Source: Vallitaleaceae bacterium (GTDB taxonomy: Bacteria; Bacillota; Clostridia; Lachnospirales; Vallitaleaceae). From it: a DNA stretch of 64,000 bases. Positions 36,079-48,070 of the stretch are shown here, piece by piece. The notes under the pieces are model-generated. The model was not told the origin of the DNA. It did no database searches and worked only from the letters and a program-made list of their open reading frames with translations. The position numbers and the translations under genes are program-made. Where the stretch lies: assembly GCA_028277605.1 (NCBI GenBank), contig JANQFZ010000026.1:62001-126000 (forward strand). Direction: 5' to 3'. Within the stretch, counting starts at the first letter, position 1. Each line of letters opens with the position of its first letter.

Positions 36079-37695
36079 CTAATCACTTATTTTAACATTT
36101 TTATAAATAAATGGTACGCCAACCGTATGCGTTTCTATACCACTTACTTTTTCGTTGATTAAGAAAGCAAATCCTCTTTGATACAATGGCACACAAGCAG
36201 CATCTTCTTCTAACATAACTCTTTCTGCTTCAATCATTGCAGCCCAGCGACCATTTGGATCGGATGATAACGAACCACGTGAAGAATCATTAACAAGCTG
36301 ATCGAAAACTGAACTAGAGTAGTTAGGATAGTTGTTGATACCACCGGTTACAAATAATTCTAAATAAGTTAAAGGATCCGCATAGTCAGGTCCCCAACGG
36401 GTAATACCTAAATCATAGTCTCCATCACGCATTAAGTCTATACGATTTTTCTTTGGCTGTGCTTTAAGATTAACCGTTAAGCCCGGCAGATTATTTTCTA
36501 ATTCCGCTTGAACAAACTCAGCTATTTTCTTAACAGCTTCAAAATCATCAAATAATAGCTCAACTTCATAGGTTTCCTCCCCTAGTTCCGCTTTTGCTTT
36601 ATTCCAATAATCTAAAGCTTTATCTTTATCATACTCACAATATGTCCCTGTAGATTGACGAAAATCCTTTCCATCTGGTCCTGTTGCCAATTCAATAGGA
36701 ACAATAAAATCTGCTACACGAGAACCATCATTTAAAATCTTAGTTGCAATATGTTCTTTATTCACAGCATGGCTTAGTGCTTTACGTGCATTAGCATTAG
36801 AGAATAATTCGACATCAAAATTTGGAGATAAATACCATAGATAACCAGCAGGAATCTGTGTATACCCTGAATCTGACTTATATCTTTCAACTAACTCAGC
36901 TGTTAATTGAACAACATCTAACTCGTTATTTTCATACTTTAATACGGCTGTCTGATGATCTTTAATAACTCTAAACTCTAATCCTTGGATATTGACAGCA
37001 TCTTTATCATAGTAATCAGGATTCTTTTCTAGCTTAAATCCATAGCCTTTTTTCCATTCTGTCATAATATAGGGACCATTTGCCAAAAGATTGTTTGGTT
37101 CTAAGGCATATTGATCTCCTTGCTCTTCTACGAAAGCTTCATTCAGAGGAAAGAAAGTAGGAAAAGCTGTTAAGGATAAGAAATATGGTGTTGGTCTTTC
37201 TAACTCAACAACTAAGGTATTATCACCTTCGGCCTTCACGCCTAGCTCCTCTTTTGCAATTTCACCAGTTACAATTTTAGCTGCATTTTTAATTCCTGCT
37301 ACATCAGCAATAAAATTATATTCACTTGCTGTATCTGGATTAACTAAGCGTCTCCAGCTATAAACAAAATCTTTAGCTGTAACAGCATCTCCATTGGACC
37401 ATTTGGCATCTTCTCTTAGTGTAAATGTATACACTAAATTATCGTCACTAACGGAATAGCTTTTCGCAATAGCTTCTATTAAATTACCGTCTTTATCCAT
37501 GCTGTATAGTCCTTCTGTTGTCCCAGCAATCGTGTCAAATGACAATCCATCTGTGGCGACATGCTGATCCATTGAAGCTAATTCAACATCTTTAGCTACT
37601 CTTAGGAATTTTCCTGTTGGTTTTTTTTGACTACATCCTGCAAAAATACTTGATGCCATAACGAGCATTAATACAAGAGCTGCTATTTTCTTCAA
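36079..37695 (-). CDS. oppA: Oligopeptide-binding lipoprotein OppA
   Basis: A 538-residue extracytoplasmic substrate-binding protein of the SBP_bac_5 family. The signal peptide ends in the lipobox IFAGC, giving a lipid anchor. Family stretches include YTFTLREDAKWSNGDAVTAKDFVYSWRRLV and NARKALSHAVNKEHIATKIL, and GDYDLGITRWGPDYADPLTYLELF near the C terminus. It captures peptides and hands them to OppBC. The start is TTG at 37695, eight bases after GGGAGG. First gene of the operon, with a perfect consensus promoter. Confidence 0.95.
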   Translation of the reverse strand: MKKIAALVLMLVMASSIFAGCSQKKPTGKFLRVAKDVELASMDQHVATDGLSFDTIAGTTEGLYSMDKDGNLIEAIAKSYSVSDDNLVYTFTLREDAKWSNGDAVTAKDFVYSWRRLVNPDTASEYNFIADVAGIKNAAKIVTGEIAKEELGVKAEGDNTLVVELERPTPYFLSLTAFPTFFPLNEAFVEEQGDQYALEPNNLLANGPYIMTEWKKGYGFKLEKNPDYYDKDAVNIQGLEFRVIKDHQTAVLKYENNELDVVQLTAELVERYKSDSGYTQIPAGYLWYLSPNFDVELFSNANARKALSHAVNKEHIATKILNDGSRVADFIVPIELATGPDGKDFRQSTGTYCEYDKDKALDYWNKAKAELGEETYEVELLFDDFEAVKKIAEFVQAELENNLPGLTVNLKAQPKKNRIDLMRDGDYDLGITRWGPDYADPLTYLELFVTGGINNYPNYSSSVFDQLVNDSSRGSLSSDPNGRWAAMIEAERVMLEEDAACVPLYQRGFAFLINEKVSGIETHTVGVPFIYKNVKISD

Positions 37696-38297
37696 TATTG
37701 AGTCCTCCCTTTTTTAGATGATGCATCAATTTTTACATTCTATTAGTTCTTTAATTTAACTTATTTATATTTTAATGCTGTAAAGCATATAATTGCAATT
37801 ATAGAATCAAAAAAAATATTGACTAAAAAAATCAAGTATGACTTTTATGGATAAGTCTTATGTTTTCTTATAGATCCTATATGCTAATCTGCTATTAGAA
37901 AGTAAAAATTGGTATAAGAACCATCTAATCCTATATCTTTAATAGAGTTAATTATACTATTTATTAATGAATATGTCAAACTCAATTGTCAGTCTTTTGT
38001 AGGATGATTATTGCTTAATTTTTTAGTGATACATCACACTTGCTATATGCCTATATTCTTTGATAGTATTAGTATATATGAAAGTTAGTAATTGTATTAT
38101 TTCATATTTCTCTATCAATATATTAGAATTCTATGTTTATGGTGACATTTTTCACAACTAAAGTATGATTAATTGTTCTTATAAAGAAACTCACAAATAT
38201 TCGCCAAAATCTATTAGAAAATTTCTTAAACTAGGATTGTTTATTGATTAAATTAAGATAGTATAATTAAAATATTAGTTACTATTTCAACCAAACA
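37696..38297. other. Intergenic region with opp leader
   Basis: About 600 bases. It holds the opp promoter (37951-37979) and a leader of about 250 bases rich in A and T. Upstream of the promoter I see nothing. No known riboswitch fold was recognised in the leader. Confidence 0.55.
37951..37979 (-). promoter_or_regulatory. Perfect consensus promoter of the opp operon
   Basis: On the minus strand TTGACA (37979-37974), a 17-base spacer and TATAAT (37956-37951) match the sigma-A consensus exactly. Confidence 0.85.
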
Positions 38298-38338
38298 AAC
38301 CGCTAGACTTAGCTTATTAAAAGCTCTATCTAGCGGTT
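38298..38338 (-). terminator. Intrinsic terminator of the ATP synthase operon
   Basis: AACCGCTAGA / TCTAGCGGTT, a perfect ten-base stem with an inner AGCTT / AAGCT pairing, then TGTTTG, 15 bases past atpC. Confidence 0.8.
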
Positions 38339-38352
38339 ATAATTATTAGTTA

Positions 38353-38769
38353 TTATTTTTCTCCTTGGTAATGAGAGACCTCTAATCGTGTTAAAGCCCT
38401 TAATAAAGCCGCTTTAGCTCTTATAGTATCTATATCTGGCGAGTCTTTTTCTAATAATGCTTCAGCACGAGCTTTGGCTTCACTAGCTCTTTCTACATCA
38501 ATTTCATTTGCCCACTCTGCAGCATCTGCCAAAATAGTAACCTGCTCTGGCGTTATCTCTGCAAAGCCTTCATGAAGTGCGGCTTTCTTCTCACTACCAT
38601 TATACTTAATTGTCATTAAGCCACTGACTAATGGTGTGGTTAAGGCAATGTGATTCTTTTTAACGCCTATTTCACCCTCAGACGTTTTAAATGTAACCAT
38701 TGTCACATCATCTTCATAAAAAATTCTTTCTGGTGTTATCACCTGCAATTGATATTGGTTATCTGACAT
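38353..38769 (-). CDS. atpC: ATP synthase epsilon subunit
   Basis: A 138-residue F1 central-stalk subunit. The N-terminal beta sandwich (YQLQVITPERIFYEDDVTMV, EGEIGVKKNHIALTTPLVSG) is followed by a two-helix C-terminal domain (VERASEAKARAEALLEKDSP, RAKAALLRALTRLEVSHY) that can inhibit ATP hydrolysis. The ATG at 38769 is chosen because GGGAG sits six bases before it; the ATG at 38775 directly abuts that site. Last gene of the operon. Confidence 0.95.
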   Translation of the reverse strand: MSDNQYQLQVITPERIFYEDDVTMVTFKTSEGEIGVKKNHIALTTPLVSGLMTIKYNGSEKKAALHEGFAEITPEQVTILADAAEWANEIDVERASEAKARAEALLEKDSPDIDTIRAKAALLRALTRLEVSHYQGEK

Positions 38770-38782
38770 AAGCATCTCCCAA

Positions 38783-41042
<2,260 letters not shown>

Positions 41043-42569
41043 TTATGACACCTCTTTAACCGTTTTTTTGAAGTCAGCTTTGCATTCCTCTATGATTTGC
41101 TGTAATTTGGCTCTTAAATCATCGCCAATGACTTTCTCGACCATAATCTGTTCAATTATTTCAGGGTATTTGGTATCAATATAGTCCATAAGCTGTCGTT
41201 CAAAGCTCATAATCTCTGATACCTTAATATCCATGAGATACTTTCCTGTAACAGCGAATAATATAATAATCTGATGAGCAACGGACATCGGTTTGTATTG
41301 AGGCTGTTTTAAAACCTCCATAATTCTTTCACCCTGCGCCAATCGCTCTCTTGTATCCTTGTCTAATTCTGAACCGAATTGGGCAAAAGCAGCAAGCTCT
41401 CTATATTGAGCTAATTCAACACGAATAGGAGCTGCTATTTTTTTCATAGCTTTAATCTGAGCAGCACCACCAACTCTAGATACAGATAAACCAGGATTGA
41501 TAGCAGGACGTACACCTGCATTAAACAATTCTGTTTCAAGGAAAATCTGTCCGTCCGTTATGGAAATAACGTTGGTTGGAATATACGCAGATAGATCGCC
41601 TGCCTGTGTTTCTATGATCGGTAAGGCTGTTAGAGATCCTCCGCCTCTTTCATCTGATAATTTAGCTGCTCTTTCTAATAATCTTGAATGGAGATAAAAA
41701 ACGTCTCCAGGATAAGCTTCACGACCAGGTGGTCTCCTTAGTAATAAGGACATAGCACGATAGGCTACTGCATGCTTCGACAGATCGTCATAGATAATTA
41801 AGACTTCTTTGCCATTTTCCATCCATTCCTCACCAATAGAGCAACCAGCATAAGGTGCAATAAATTGAAGAGGGGATAGCTCAGCTGCTGTTGCTGCAAC
41901 TATAGTTGTATAATCCATAGCACCATACTCTTCAAGAGTTTTAACAATCTGTGCTACTGTTGAAGCCTTCTGACCAATAGCAACATAGATACAGATGATA
42001 TTCTGTCCTTTTTGATTTATAATCGTATCAAGAGCAATGGCTGTCTTGCCAGTTTGTCTATCACCGATAATTAATTCACGCTGACCTCTTCCGATAGGGA
42101 CAATGGAATCTATTGCTTTTAATCCAGTCTGCAATGGTGTGTCCACAGATTTTCTTTCAATAACCCCTGGCGCAATCCTTTCAACAGGTCTTGATTTTGT
42201 TGTATGAATAGGCCCTTTCCCATCCAAAGGCTGACCTAGTGCATTGACAACACGTCCCAACATAGCATCCCCAACGGGTACTTCTGCCACTCTACCGGTG
42301 GACTTAACGATATCGCCTTCTTTAATGTGGGCATCTGAACCTAACAAAACAGCACCAACATTATCTTCTTCTAAATTTAATACCATACCATAAACATCAC
42401 CTGGAAACTCTAATAGCTCACCTGCCATAGCCTTTTCCAGACCGTGAATACGTACAATACCATCACCAACCTGCATAACCGTACCAACATCGGCAACTTG
42501 TAGCTCCACTTTGTATTTCTTGATCTGATCTTTTATAATTGAACTAATTTCTTCAGGTCTAAGGTTCAT
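41043..42569 (-). CDS. atpA: ATP synthase alpha subunit
   Basis: A 508-residue non-catalytic nucleotide-binding subunit of F1. P-loop [14 protein letters not shown] and Walker [18 protein letters not shown] are present, with the alpha-type Gln in place of the catalytic Glu. The C-terminal helical domain contains [19 protein letters not shown]. It forms the hexamer with AtpD and contacts delta at the top. Confidence 0.97.
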   Translation of the reverse strand: MNLRPEEISSIIKDQIKKYKVELQVADVGTVMQVGDGIVRIHGLEKAMAGELLEFPGDVYGMVLNLEEDNVGAVLLGSDAHIKEGDIVKSTGRVAEVPVGDAMLGRVVNALGQPLDGKGPIHTTKSRPVERIAPGVIERKSVDTPLQTGLKAIDSIVPIGRGQRELIIGDRQTGKTAIALDTIINQKGQNIICIYVAIGQKASTVAQIVKTLEEYGAMDYTTIVAATAAELSPLQFIAPYAGCSIGEEWMENGKEVLIIYDDLSKHAVAYRAMSLLLRRPPGREAYPGDVFYLHSRLLERAAKLSDERGGGSLTALPIIETQAGDLSAYIPTNVISITDGQIFLETELFNAGVRPAINPGLSVSRVGGAAQIKAMKKIAAPIRVELAQYRELAAFAQFGSELDKDTRERLAQGERIMEVLKQPQYKPMSVAHQIIILFAVTGKYLMDIKVSEIMSFERQLMDYIDTKYPEIIEQIMVEKVIGDDLRAKLQQIIEECKADFKKTVKEVS

Positions 42570-42606
42570 ACGTTACATACACCGCCTTTCTTATGTAACT
42601 TAGACT

Positions 42607-43152
42607 TTATACGAGTTGTATTGCTTCTAAATGCTTGGCTAATCTCTTAACCTTACCTTGTATGCTGTTATCCATAATACGATCACCAATTCGAATAATT
42701 AAACCGCCAATAATATCAGGGTTTACTTCTTCTTTGACCTCTACCGTTTGATTCTGTATATCTTCTAGCTTTTGCTTTATTTCATCCTTTTGCATTTTGC
42801 TCAAGGCTATAGCAGAGGTGACATAGGCTGTCACGATCTTTTTATATGCTTTTGCTTGTTCTAGAAAATAATCTAAAACCTGAAGACTATAAGCCTCACG
42901 ATTCTTTTTTATTAAGAGGACAAGAAGTCCAACAATCTCTCTTAGGACTCTATCCGTTAACACTTCTTCTATTAAAGCAATCTTATCATCTTGAAGAACT
43001 TTTGGATGATTGAGTACATCCATTAAATCCGTGTTCTCTATAAGGATCTGCCTTAAGTGTATTATCTCTTCCTCATATTTCAGAACGCTATCTTGCTCAA
43101 CCGCAAGCTGATACAAGGCCGAACCATATTTTTTAGGTATTAATGAAGCCAT
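42607..43152 (-). CDS. atpH: ATP synthase delta subunit
   Basis: A 181-residue peripheral-stalk subunit (OSCP type) that ties F1 to the b subunits. The N-terminal six-helix bundle begins IPKKYGSALYQLAVEQDSVL, and the C-terminal signature NPDIIGGLIIRIGDRIMDNSIQGKVKRL is near complete. It overlaps the end of atpF by 13 bases, and GGGGG lies seven bases before the ATG. Confidence 0.95.
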   Translation of the reverse strand: MASLIPKKYGSALYQLAVEQDSVLKYEEEIIHLRQILIENTDLMDVLNHPKVLQDDKIALIEEVLTDRVLREIVGLLVLLIKKNREAYSLQVLDYFLEQAKAYKKIVTAYVTSAIALSKMQKDEIKQKLEDIQNQTVEVKEEVNPDIIGGLIIRIGDRIMDNSIQGKVKRLAKHLEAIQLV

Positions 43153-43655
43153 GTTGTATCCCCCATCTCTTTGATGGATTCATCAAGAAGTTGATGCCTA
43201 ACACGTTCGCTCATGGAAGACTCAACAAATTTTGAGGCCATTAAAGTAGCAATTCCAACAATTTCCTTTTTGATATCGTCTTTAGCCTTTAACTGTTCTC
43301 TCTCAATATCTAATTGAGCTCTTGTTAACAAACGATCGGCTTCTTCTTTAGCTTTAGCAATTGTAGCTTTTTCTTTATTAAGTGCTTTTTTATGGGCTTC
43401 TCTAATGATCTCATCCGCTTCTTGATTGATATTTGCAAGCTTCTCTTCATACTCAGTTCGGAGCTTCAGTGCAGCCTCTTTTTGATTTGCCGCCTCACTA
43501 AGATCATTTGAGATTCTTTCTGTCCTCTCAGCTAATAACTTTCTAATCGGATTAAAAAGTAACCGATATAATATATAGATAACCAGTAGAACACTAATAA
43601 TATGCAATGCTGTTTGTGCTAGTAATTGAGCATCAAAACCAATAATTCTAGGCAA
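43140..43655 (-). CDS. atpF: ATP synthase b subunit
   Basis: A 171-residue peripheral stalk. One N-terminal membrane helix (TALHIISVLLVIYILYRLLF) leads into a long charged coiled coil (KALNKEKATIAKAKEEADRL) and the C-terminal delta-binding part. The start is TTG at 43655, seven bases after GGAGG. One b gene is seen, so the stalk should be a homodimer. Confidence 0.95.
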   Translation of the reverse strand: MPRIIGFDAQLLAQTALHIISVLLVIYILYRLLFNPIRKLLAERTERISNDLSEAANQKEAALKLRTEYEEKLANINQEADEIIREAHKKALNKEKATIAKAKEEADRLLTRAQLDIEREQLKAKDDIKKEIVGIATLMASKFVESSMSERVRHQLLDESIKEMGDTTWLH

Positions 43656-43699
43656 GCTTCTGCCTCCTTTCGAGTACAGACGTACTTGATAAAGTCTTG

Positions 43700-44017
<318 letters not shown>

Positions 44018-44021
44018 TCAC

Positions 44022-44579
<558 letters not shown>

Positions 44580-44606
44580 TCACTTCTTACATTTTTGGTG
44601 TCCATA

Positions 44607-45329
44607 TTACTCCATTGCACTAGATACAAATGTCATACTTAACATGACAAAAATAAAGGCTTGGAGAACCCCTGCAAAAATATCAAAATAGATATGTAAA
44701 GCAGCTGGTATCCCTACTAGTGCAAACCAAGGCAGGTTATAGTACAATCCCATGATAATGGTTCCGCCCAATATATTTCCAAAAAGACGAAAGCTTAATG
44801 AAACAGGATTGGCAAGTTCCCCTATAACATTTAATGGTGTTAACGGCCACATAGGTTCAGTAAGTCCTTTTGCCCAGTTTTTAACACCCTTTGCTTTAAT
44901 TCCATACCCCTGCGTCATGAAAAATGTAATTAAAGCCAATGCTAATGTTACAGCTACATCTGCTGTTGGCGGCCGCATGAATTGAATGTAGCCAGCACTT
45001 TCAACATATTTGGGACCTGGTAAAAGTCCCGATAGGTTACAAAGGAGTATGTAAATAAACATACCGCCGTAAAACGGGCCAAAATTTCTATGTTTCTCAC
45101 CCATTGTACTAACAGTAAAATTATCAAGCATTTCTACAATGGTCTCAACAACATTTTGCAGTCCTGTTGGAACTGCTTGCAGCGTTCGACGTTGCAAGAT
45201 AATTCTGATAATTACTGCTGCAAGAACGAGAATCCCCATGATAATCCACGAGTTGACCATGGACTCTGTTATCCATAATTCAAATCCGAAAAGATTAACC
45301 GTTGTAACCACATGATTTGAAAAGTCCAT
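44607..45329 (-). CDS. atpB: ATP synthase a subunit
   Basis: A 240-residue stator membrane subunit with the ion half-channels. The essential Arg sits in PVSLSFRLFGNILGGTIIMG (helix 5), and the C-terminal helix reads FAGVLQAFIFVMLSMTFVSSA. N-terminal pieces include WIIMGILVLAAVIIRIILQR. It must face both c-subunit kinds encoded directly downstream. AAAGGAG precedes the ATG. Confidence 0.95.
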   Translation of the reverse strand: MDFSNHVVTTVNLFGFELWITESMVNSWIIMGILVLAAVIIRIILQRRTLQAVPTGLQNVVETIVEMLDNFTVSTMGEKHRNFGPFYGGMFIYILLCNLSGLLPGPKYVESAGYIQFMRPPTADVAVTLALALITFFMTQGYGIKAKGVKNWAKGLTEPMWPLTPLNVIGELANPVSLSFRLFGNILGGTIIMGLYYNLPWFALVGIPAALHIYFDIFAGVLQAFIFVMLSMTFVSSAME

Positions 45330-45410
45330 TCACTAAACTCCTTTCTAAAAAGGGTATATCTCTAAAAATATATAAATAGGCTCCGCTTTTATAAACGGAT
45401 TCCTAATATA

Positions 45411-45842
45411 TTAAAAATCGGTTGATTCTTCTTCCTCTTCCCATTCCTCAAACGCTACTGATCCATCTTTTGGTGTTGGTTTTTGATTCTTAGCGTACCA
45501 ATAAGCAGCCACCTTCATAGAAAGTAGCCCTAGGATAACACCAACTATATGAATACCTGGTTCTAAAACACCAACCACAAGGACAATTCCCGTGAGCAAA
45601 TAACGAATTAAATACTGCACATTGGCGTATATTTTAGCTTTGTTAGGTTCTTTGGTAACGGCAGTACTAAAGCTGTTTTCCATCAATTTAAGCTTTAAAA
45701 TAGAAAAGACAGTACCAAAGAGAATCCCTTTACCGTATGCCCAGACATCGGGCATAATGATAATTCCAAGTAAGAATACGATACAAGAAAAAATAAGCAT
45801 ACGTATAGTAAGCGCTTTTAATAATGCCGTCTTCTCACTCAT
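45411..45842 (-). CDS. atpI: AtpI-like ATP synthase assembly protein
   Basis: A 143-residue protein with four predicted membrane helices, first at MLIFSCIVFLLGIIIMP, and an acidic tail (EEWEEEEESTDF). It sits where atpI is found in Firmicutes, before atpB, and its start overlaps the stop of the upstream gene as ATGA. AtpI helps c-ring assembly in other bacteria and in A. woodii is needed for the Na+ rotor, from general knowledge. The sequence itself is poorly conserved, so position is the main evidence. Confidence 0.8.
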   Translation of the reverse strand: MSEKTALLKALTIRMLIFSCIVFLLGIIIMPDVWAYGKGILFGTVFSILKLKLMENSFSTAVTKEPNKAKIYANVQYLIRYLLTGIVLVVGVLEPGIHIVGVILGLLSMKVAAYWYAKNQKPTPKDGSVAFEEWEEEEESTDF

Positions 45843-46078
45843 TTGGGTCCTTCTTTCTTGTCTGGTTTCTTAACTTTTTTAAGCCCTATAACAAAGAGGT
45901 TTCTAAAAGCTGATAATGTGCCAAGTATCGTAAAAATTACTAAAAAAACAATCCTTGTATTCAGTAATCGGTCAAGAAAGCTCCCAAGTAGTATGCATCC
46001 TATAATGGGAATAGCCATCATAAAGCCGATCTGGGTAATTAAGGATAGATATTTCATGACTTCATGTTTTTTTTTCAT
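45839..46078 (-). CDS. AtpZ/AtpQ-like small membrane protein
   Basis: Seventy-nine residues with two membrane helices (ITQIGFMMAIPIIGCILLGS and IVFLVIFTILGTLSAFRNLF) and a basic tail. This is the pattern of the small AtpZ (F0F1-ATPase subunit, putative Mg/Ca transport) family that opens many atp operons. The ATG at 46078 follows AGAGG by six bases; a TTG at 46084 is in frame. First gene of the operon, behind the promoter at 46110-46138. Confidence 0.8.
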   Translation of the reverse strand: MKKKHEVMKYLSLITQIGFMMAIPIIGCILLGSFLDRLLNTRIVFLVIFTILGTLSAFRNLFVIGLKKVKKPDKKEGPK

Positions 46079-46109
46079 AATCAACCTCTTTGGTCATTAT
46101 ACTCATATT

Positions 46110-46138
46110 ATTATACAATTTAATAATGCCCATGTCTA
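46110..46138 (-). promoter_or_regulatory. Promoter of the ATP synthase operon
   Basis: On the minus strand TAGACA (46138-46133), a 17-base spacer and TATAAT (46115-46110), 32 bases before the first start codon of the operon. Confidence 0.75.
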
Positions 46139-46217
46139 CTATTATTCATTTTTTGCGCTTTTATATACGACAAATATTTTAGATAAAAAACCCTTTTGAT
46201 AGTTTAAAAAACTAAAA

Positions 46218-47363
46218 CTATTTAAAAGTGGTTGGTTTGTCTGTAGTTAAGCCAAAGGTATAGCGAATACTCTCACTGATACGTCTAGACGCTTCTCCAT
46301 CTCCAAAGGGATTAACAGCATTGGACATACTGTCATAAATCGCTTGATTGGTTAAAAGCTCTGATGCACACTGAACAATCTCTTTCTCATTAGTTCCAGC
46401 CAGTTTTAATGTACCTGCTTCTACACCCTCAGGTCTTTCAGTTACATTCCTAAGAACAATAACTGGCTTTCCTAATGATGGAACTTCTTCTTGAAGTCCT
46501 CCAGAATCTGTCATAACAAGATAGGATCGACTCAATAGGTTATGCATATCTTTCATGTTCAATGGCTCCAGCAAATGTATTCTCTCATGTCCAGATAAAA
46601 TATCATGAGCTGTTTTACGAACGGCTGGATTTAAATGTACGGCATACACTACTTCAACATTTTCATAGGTTTCAACAAGATATTTAACCGCTCTGCATAT
46701 ATTCTCGAGAGGCTGTCCAAGGTTTTCTCTTCTATGTGCAGTCATAGCAATGACTCTTTTAGTATTATAATCAATATGATTCAGTGCATCTATAGAAAAA
46801 TGATAGTTTTCTTGTACTGTTGTTTTTAGGGCATCTATTGCCGTATTTCCTGTAATAAAAATGGATGAATCTGAGACATTTTCCTTTAAGAGATGATCCT
46901 TGGCGAGCGTGGTTGGCGCAAAATGCATATCTGCTAAAACGCCAGTTAACATACGATTAATTTCTTCTGGAAAGGGTTGAAGTTTATCATAAGTTCTTAA
47001 TCCTGCCTCCACATGCCCTACCTTAACTTGATGATAAAAAGCAGCTAACGCACCAGCAAACGTTGTTGTTGTATCCCCGTGAACCAGTATTAAATGAGGC
47101 TTTGCCTGCTCAATCACTGATTCTAAGCCTTTAATGGCTCTAACCGTAATATCCGTCAAAGTCTGCCTATCTTTCATAATATCTAAATCATAATCGGGTT
47201 GAATATCAAATATTTCTAATACTTGATCTAACATTTCTCTATGTTGAGCAGTAACACATACCATACTCTCTATATCCGAACAACCCTCCAAAACTTTAAT
47301 AACCGGAGCCATCTTGATCGCCTCAGGTCTAGTACCAAAAACACTCATTACCTTTATCTTCAT
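46218..47363 (-). CDS. wecB: UDP-N-acetylglucosamine 2-epimerase (non-hydrolysing)
   Basis: A 381-residue enzyme that interconverts UDP-GlcNAc and UDP-ManNAc in the cytoplasm, supplying ManNAc for wall teichoic acid linkage or surface glycans. Family motifs are FGTRPEAIKMAPVI, HGDTTTTFAGALAAFY, HVEAGLRTYDK, PFPEEINRML, TAHRRENLG and DSGGLQEEVPSLGKPV, all intact. It lies downstream of tagO (same strand, with the ACT gene inserted on the other strand), and the two enzymes act in the same pathway. The B. subtilis name is mnaA. Confidence 0.93.
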   Translation of the reverse strand: MKIKVMSVFGTRPEAIKMAPVIKVLEGCSDIESMVCVTAQHREMLDQVLEIFDIQPDYDLDIMKDRQTLTDITVRAIKGLESVIEQAKPHLILVHGDTTTTFAGALAAFYHQVKVGHVEAGLRTYDKLQPFPEEINRMLTGVLADMHFAPTTLAKDHLLKENVSDSSIFITGNTAIDALKTTVQENYHFSIDALNHIDYNTKRVIAMTAHRRENLGQPLENICRAVKYLVETYENVEVVYAVHLNPAVRKTAHDILSGHERIHLLEPLNMKDMHNLLSRSYLVMTDSGGLQEEVPSLGKPVIVLRNVTERPEGVEAGTLKLAGTNEKEIVQCASELLTNQAIYDSMSNAVNPFGDGEASRRISESIRYTFGLTTDKPTTFK

Positions 47364-47486
47364 CTGTCTCTATCCTTTCTAACATAATCCTATGGATCGT
47401 AAATCATTACCTTCTACATACATTGCCATTAAAGAACATTCCACAATTCATTATAAATCATAACATTAAGTTTTGCATAGCTATTA

Positions 47487-47515
47487 TTGAAAAACACCCC
47501 AACATTGTGTATAAT
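47487..47515 (+). promoter_or_regulatory. Promoter of the ACT-domain gene
   Basis: TTGAAA (47487-47492), a 17-base spacer and TATAAT (47510-47515). Transcription would begin about 40 bases before the ATG at 47564. Confidence 0.75.
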
Positions 47516-47563
47516 CTAATAAACCGTTCAATTCAATTCTTATTTATTCCAAGGAGTGATACT

Positions 47564-48034
47564 ATGGATAGAATTATTACAGAATTAAATATATCGGATA
47601 ACATCACATTGATAACCTTAAACAATATTCCCATAGACCACAAAATTATTGCAAGAATACTTACTGCTCTTGCACAATCAGAACTTAATGTGGATATGAT
47701 CAGTCAGACTTCGCCTTTGAAAGGTAAAATTAATATATCCTTTACCATATCCGATAATGACTTATTCACAGCGATATCCACACTAAAAGAGTTTAAAAAA
47801 CAAATTACAGATCTAAGGATTGAAGTTAATTCTAATAATGCAAAAATCTCCCTATATGGAGAACAAATGAAAAGTATGCCTGGTGTGGCAGCTAAAACAA
47901 TGGAATTACTATCAGAAAATGATGTAGATATAAAAATGATCACAACATCAGAAGTGGATATATCCTATCTTATCTATGCTTCTGATCTTTCAGAAGCTTT
48001 AGATGCATTAAAAGAAATTGTTGTATCTAAATAA
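47564..48034 (+). CDS. Stand-alone tandem ACT-domain protein
   Basis: A 156-residue cytoplasmic protein made of two ACT domains with the arrangement of the regulatory end of aspartate kinase: LITLNNIPIDHKIIARILTALAQSELNVDMIS, then KISLYGEQMKSMPGVAAKTMELLSENDVDIKMITTSEVDISYLI. No kinase part is present. It may bind an amino acid (lysine or threonine type) and act as a sensor or as a trans-acting subunit; that is inference. AAGGAG lies eight bases before the ATG; a TTG at 47423 lies upstream of the promoter and is rejected. It sits alone, opposite in direction to its neighbours. Confidence 0.8.
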   Translation: MDRIITELNISDNITLITLNNIPIDHKIIARILTALAQSELNVDMISQTSPLKGKINISFTISDNDLFTAISTLKEFKKQITDLRIEVNSNNAKISLYGEQMKSMPGVAAKTMELLSENDVDIKMITTSEVDISYLIYASDLSEALDALKEIVVSK

Positions 48035-48070
48035 AAGTTAAGTGTCTGTTAATCCAGACGCTTAACTTTT
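48033..48070. terminator. Two-way terminator between the ACT gene and tagO
   Basis: AAAAGTTAAGTGTCTG / CAGACGCTTAACTTTT with a six-base loop, A residues on one side and T on the other. It serves both convergent genes and overlaps the last codons of tagO. Confidence 0.85.

Noticed and set aside
37696-37945. Riboswitch in the long oppA leader
   Set aside because: The leader is AT-rich with only weak hairpins, and I could match no known riboswitch core.
47423-47563. Longer TTG start for the ACT-domain protein
   Set aside because: The extension would begin upstream of the promoter at 47487-47515, and AAGGAG stands before the ATG at 47564.
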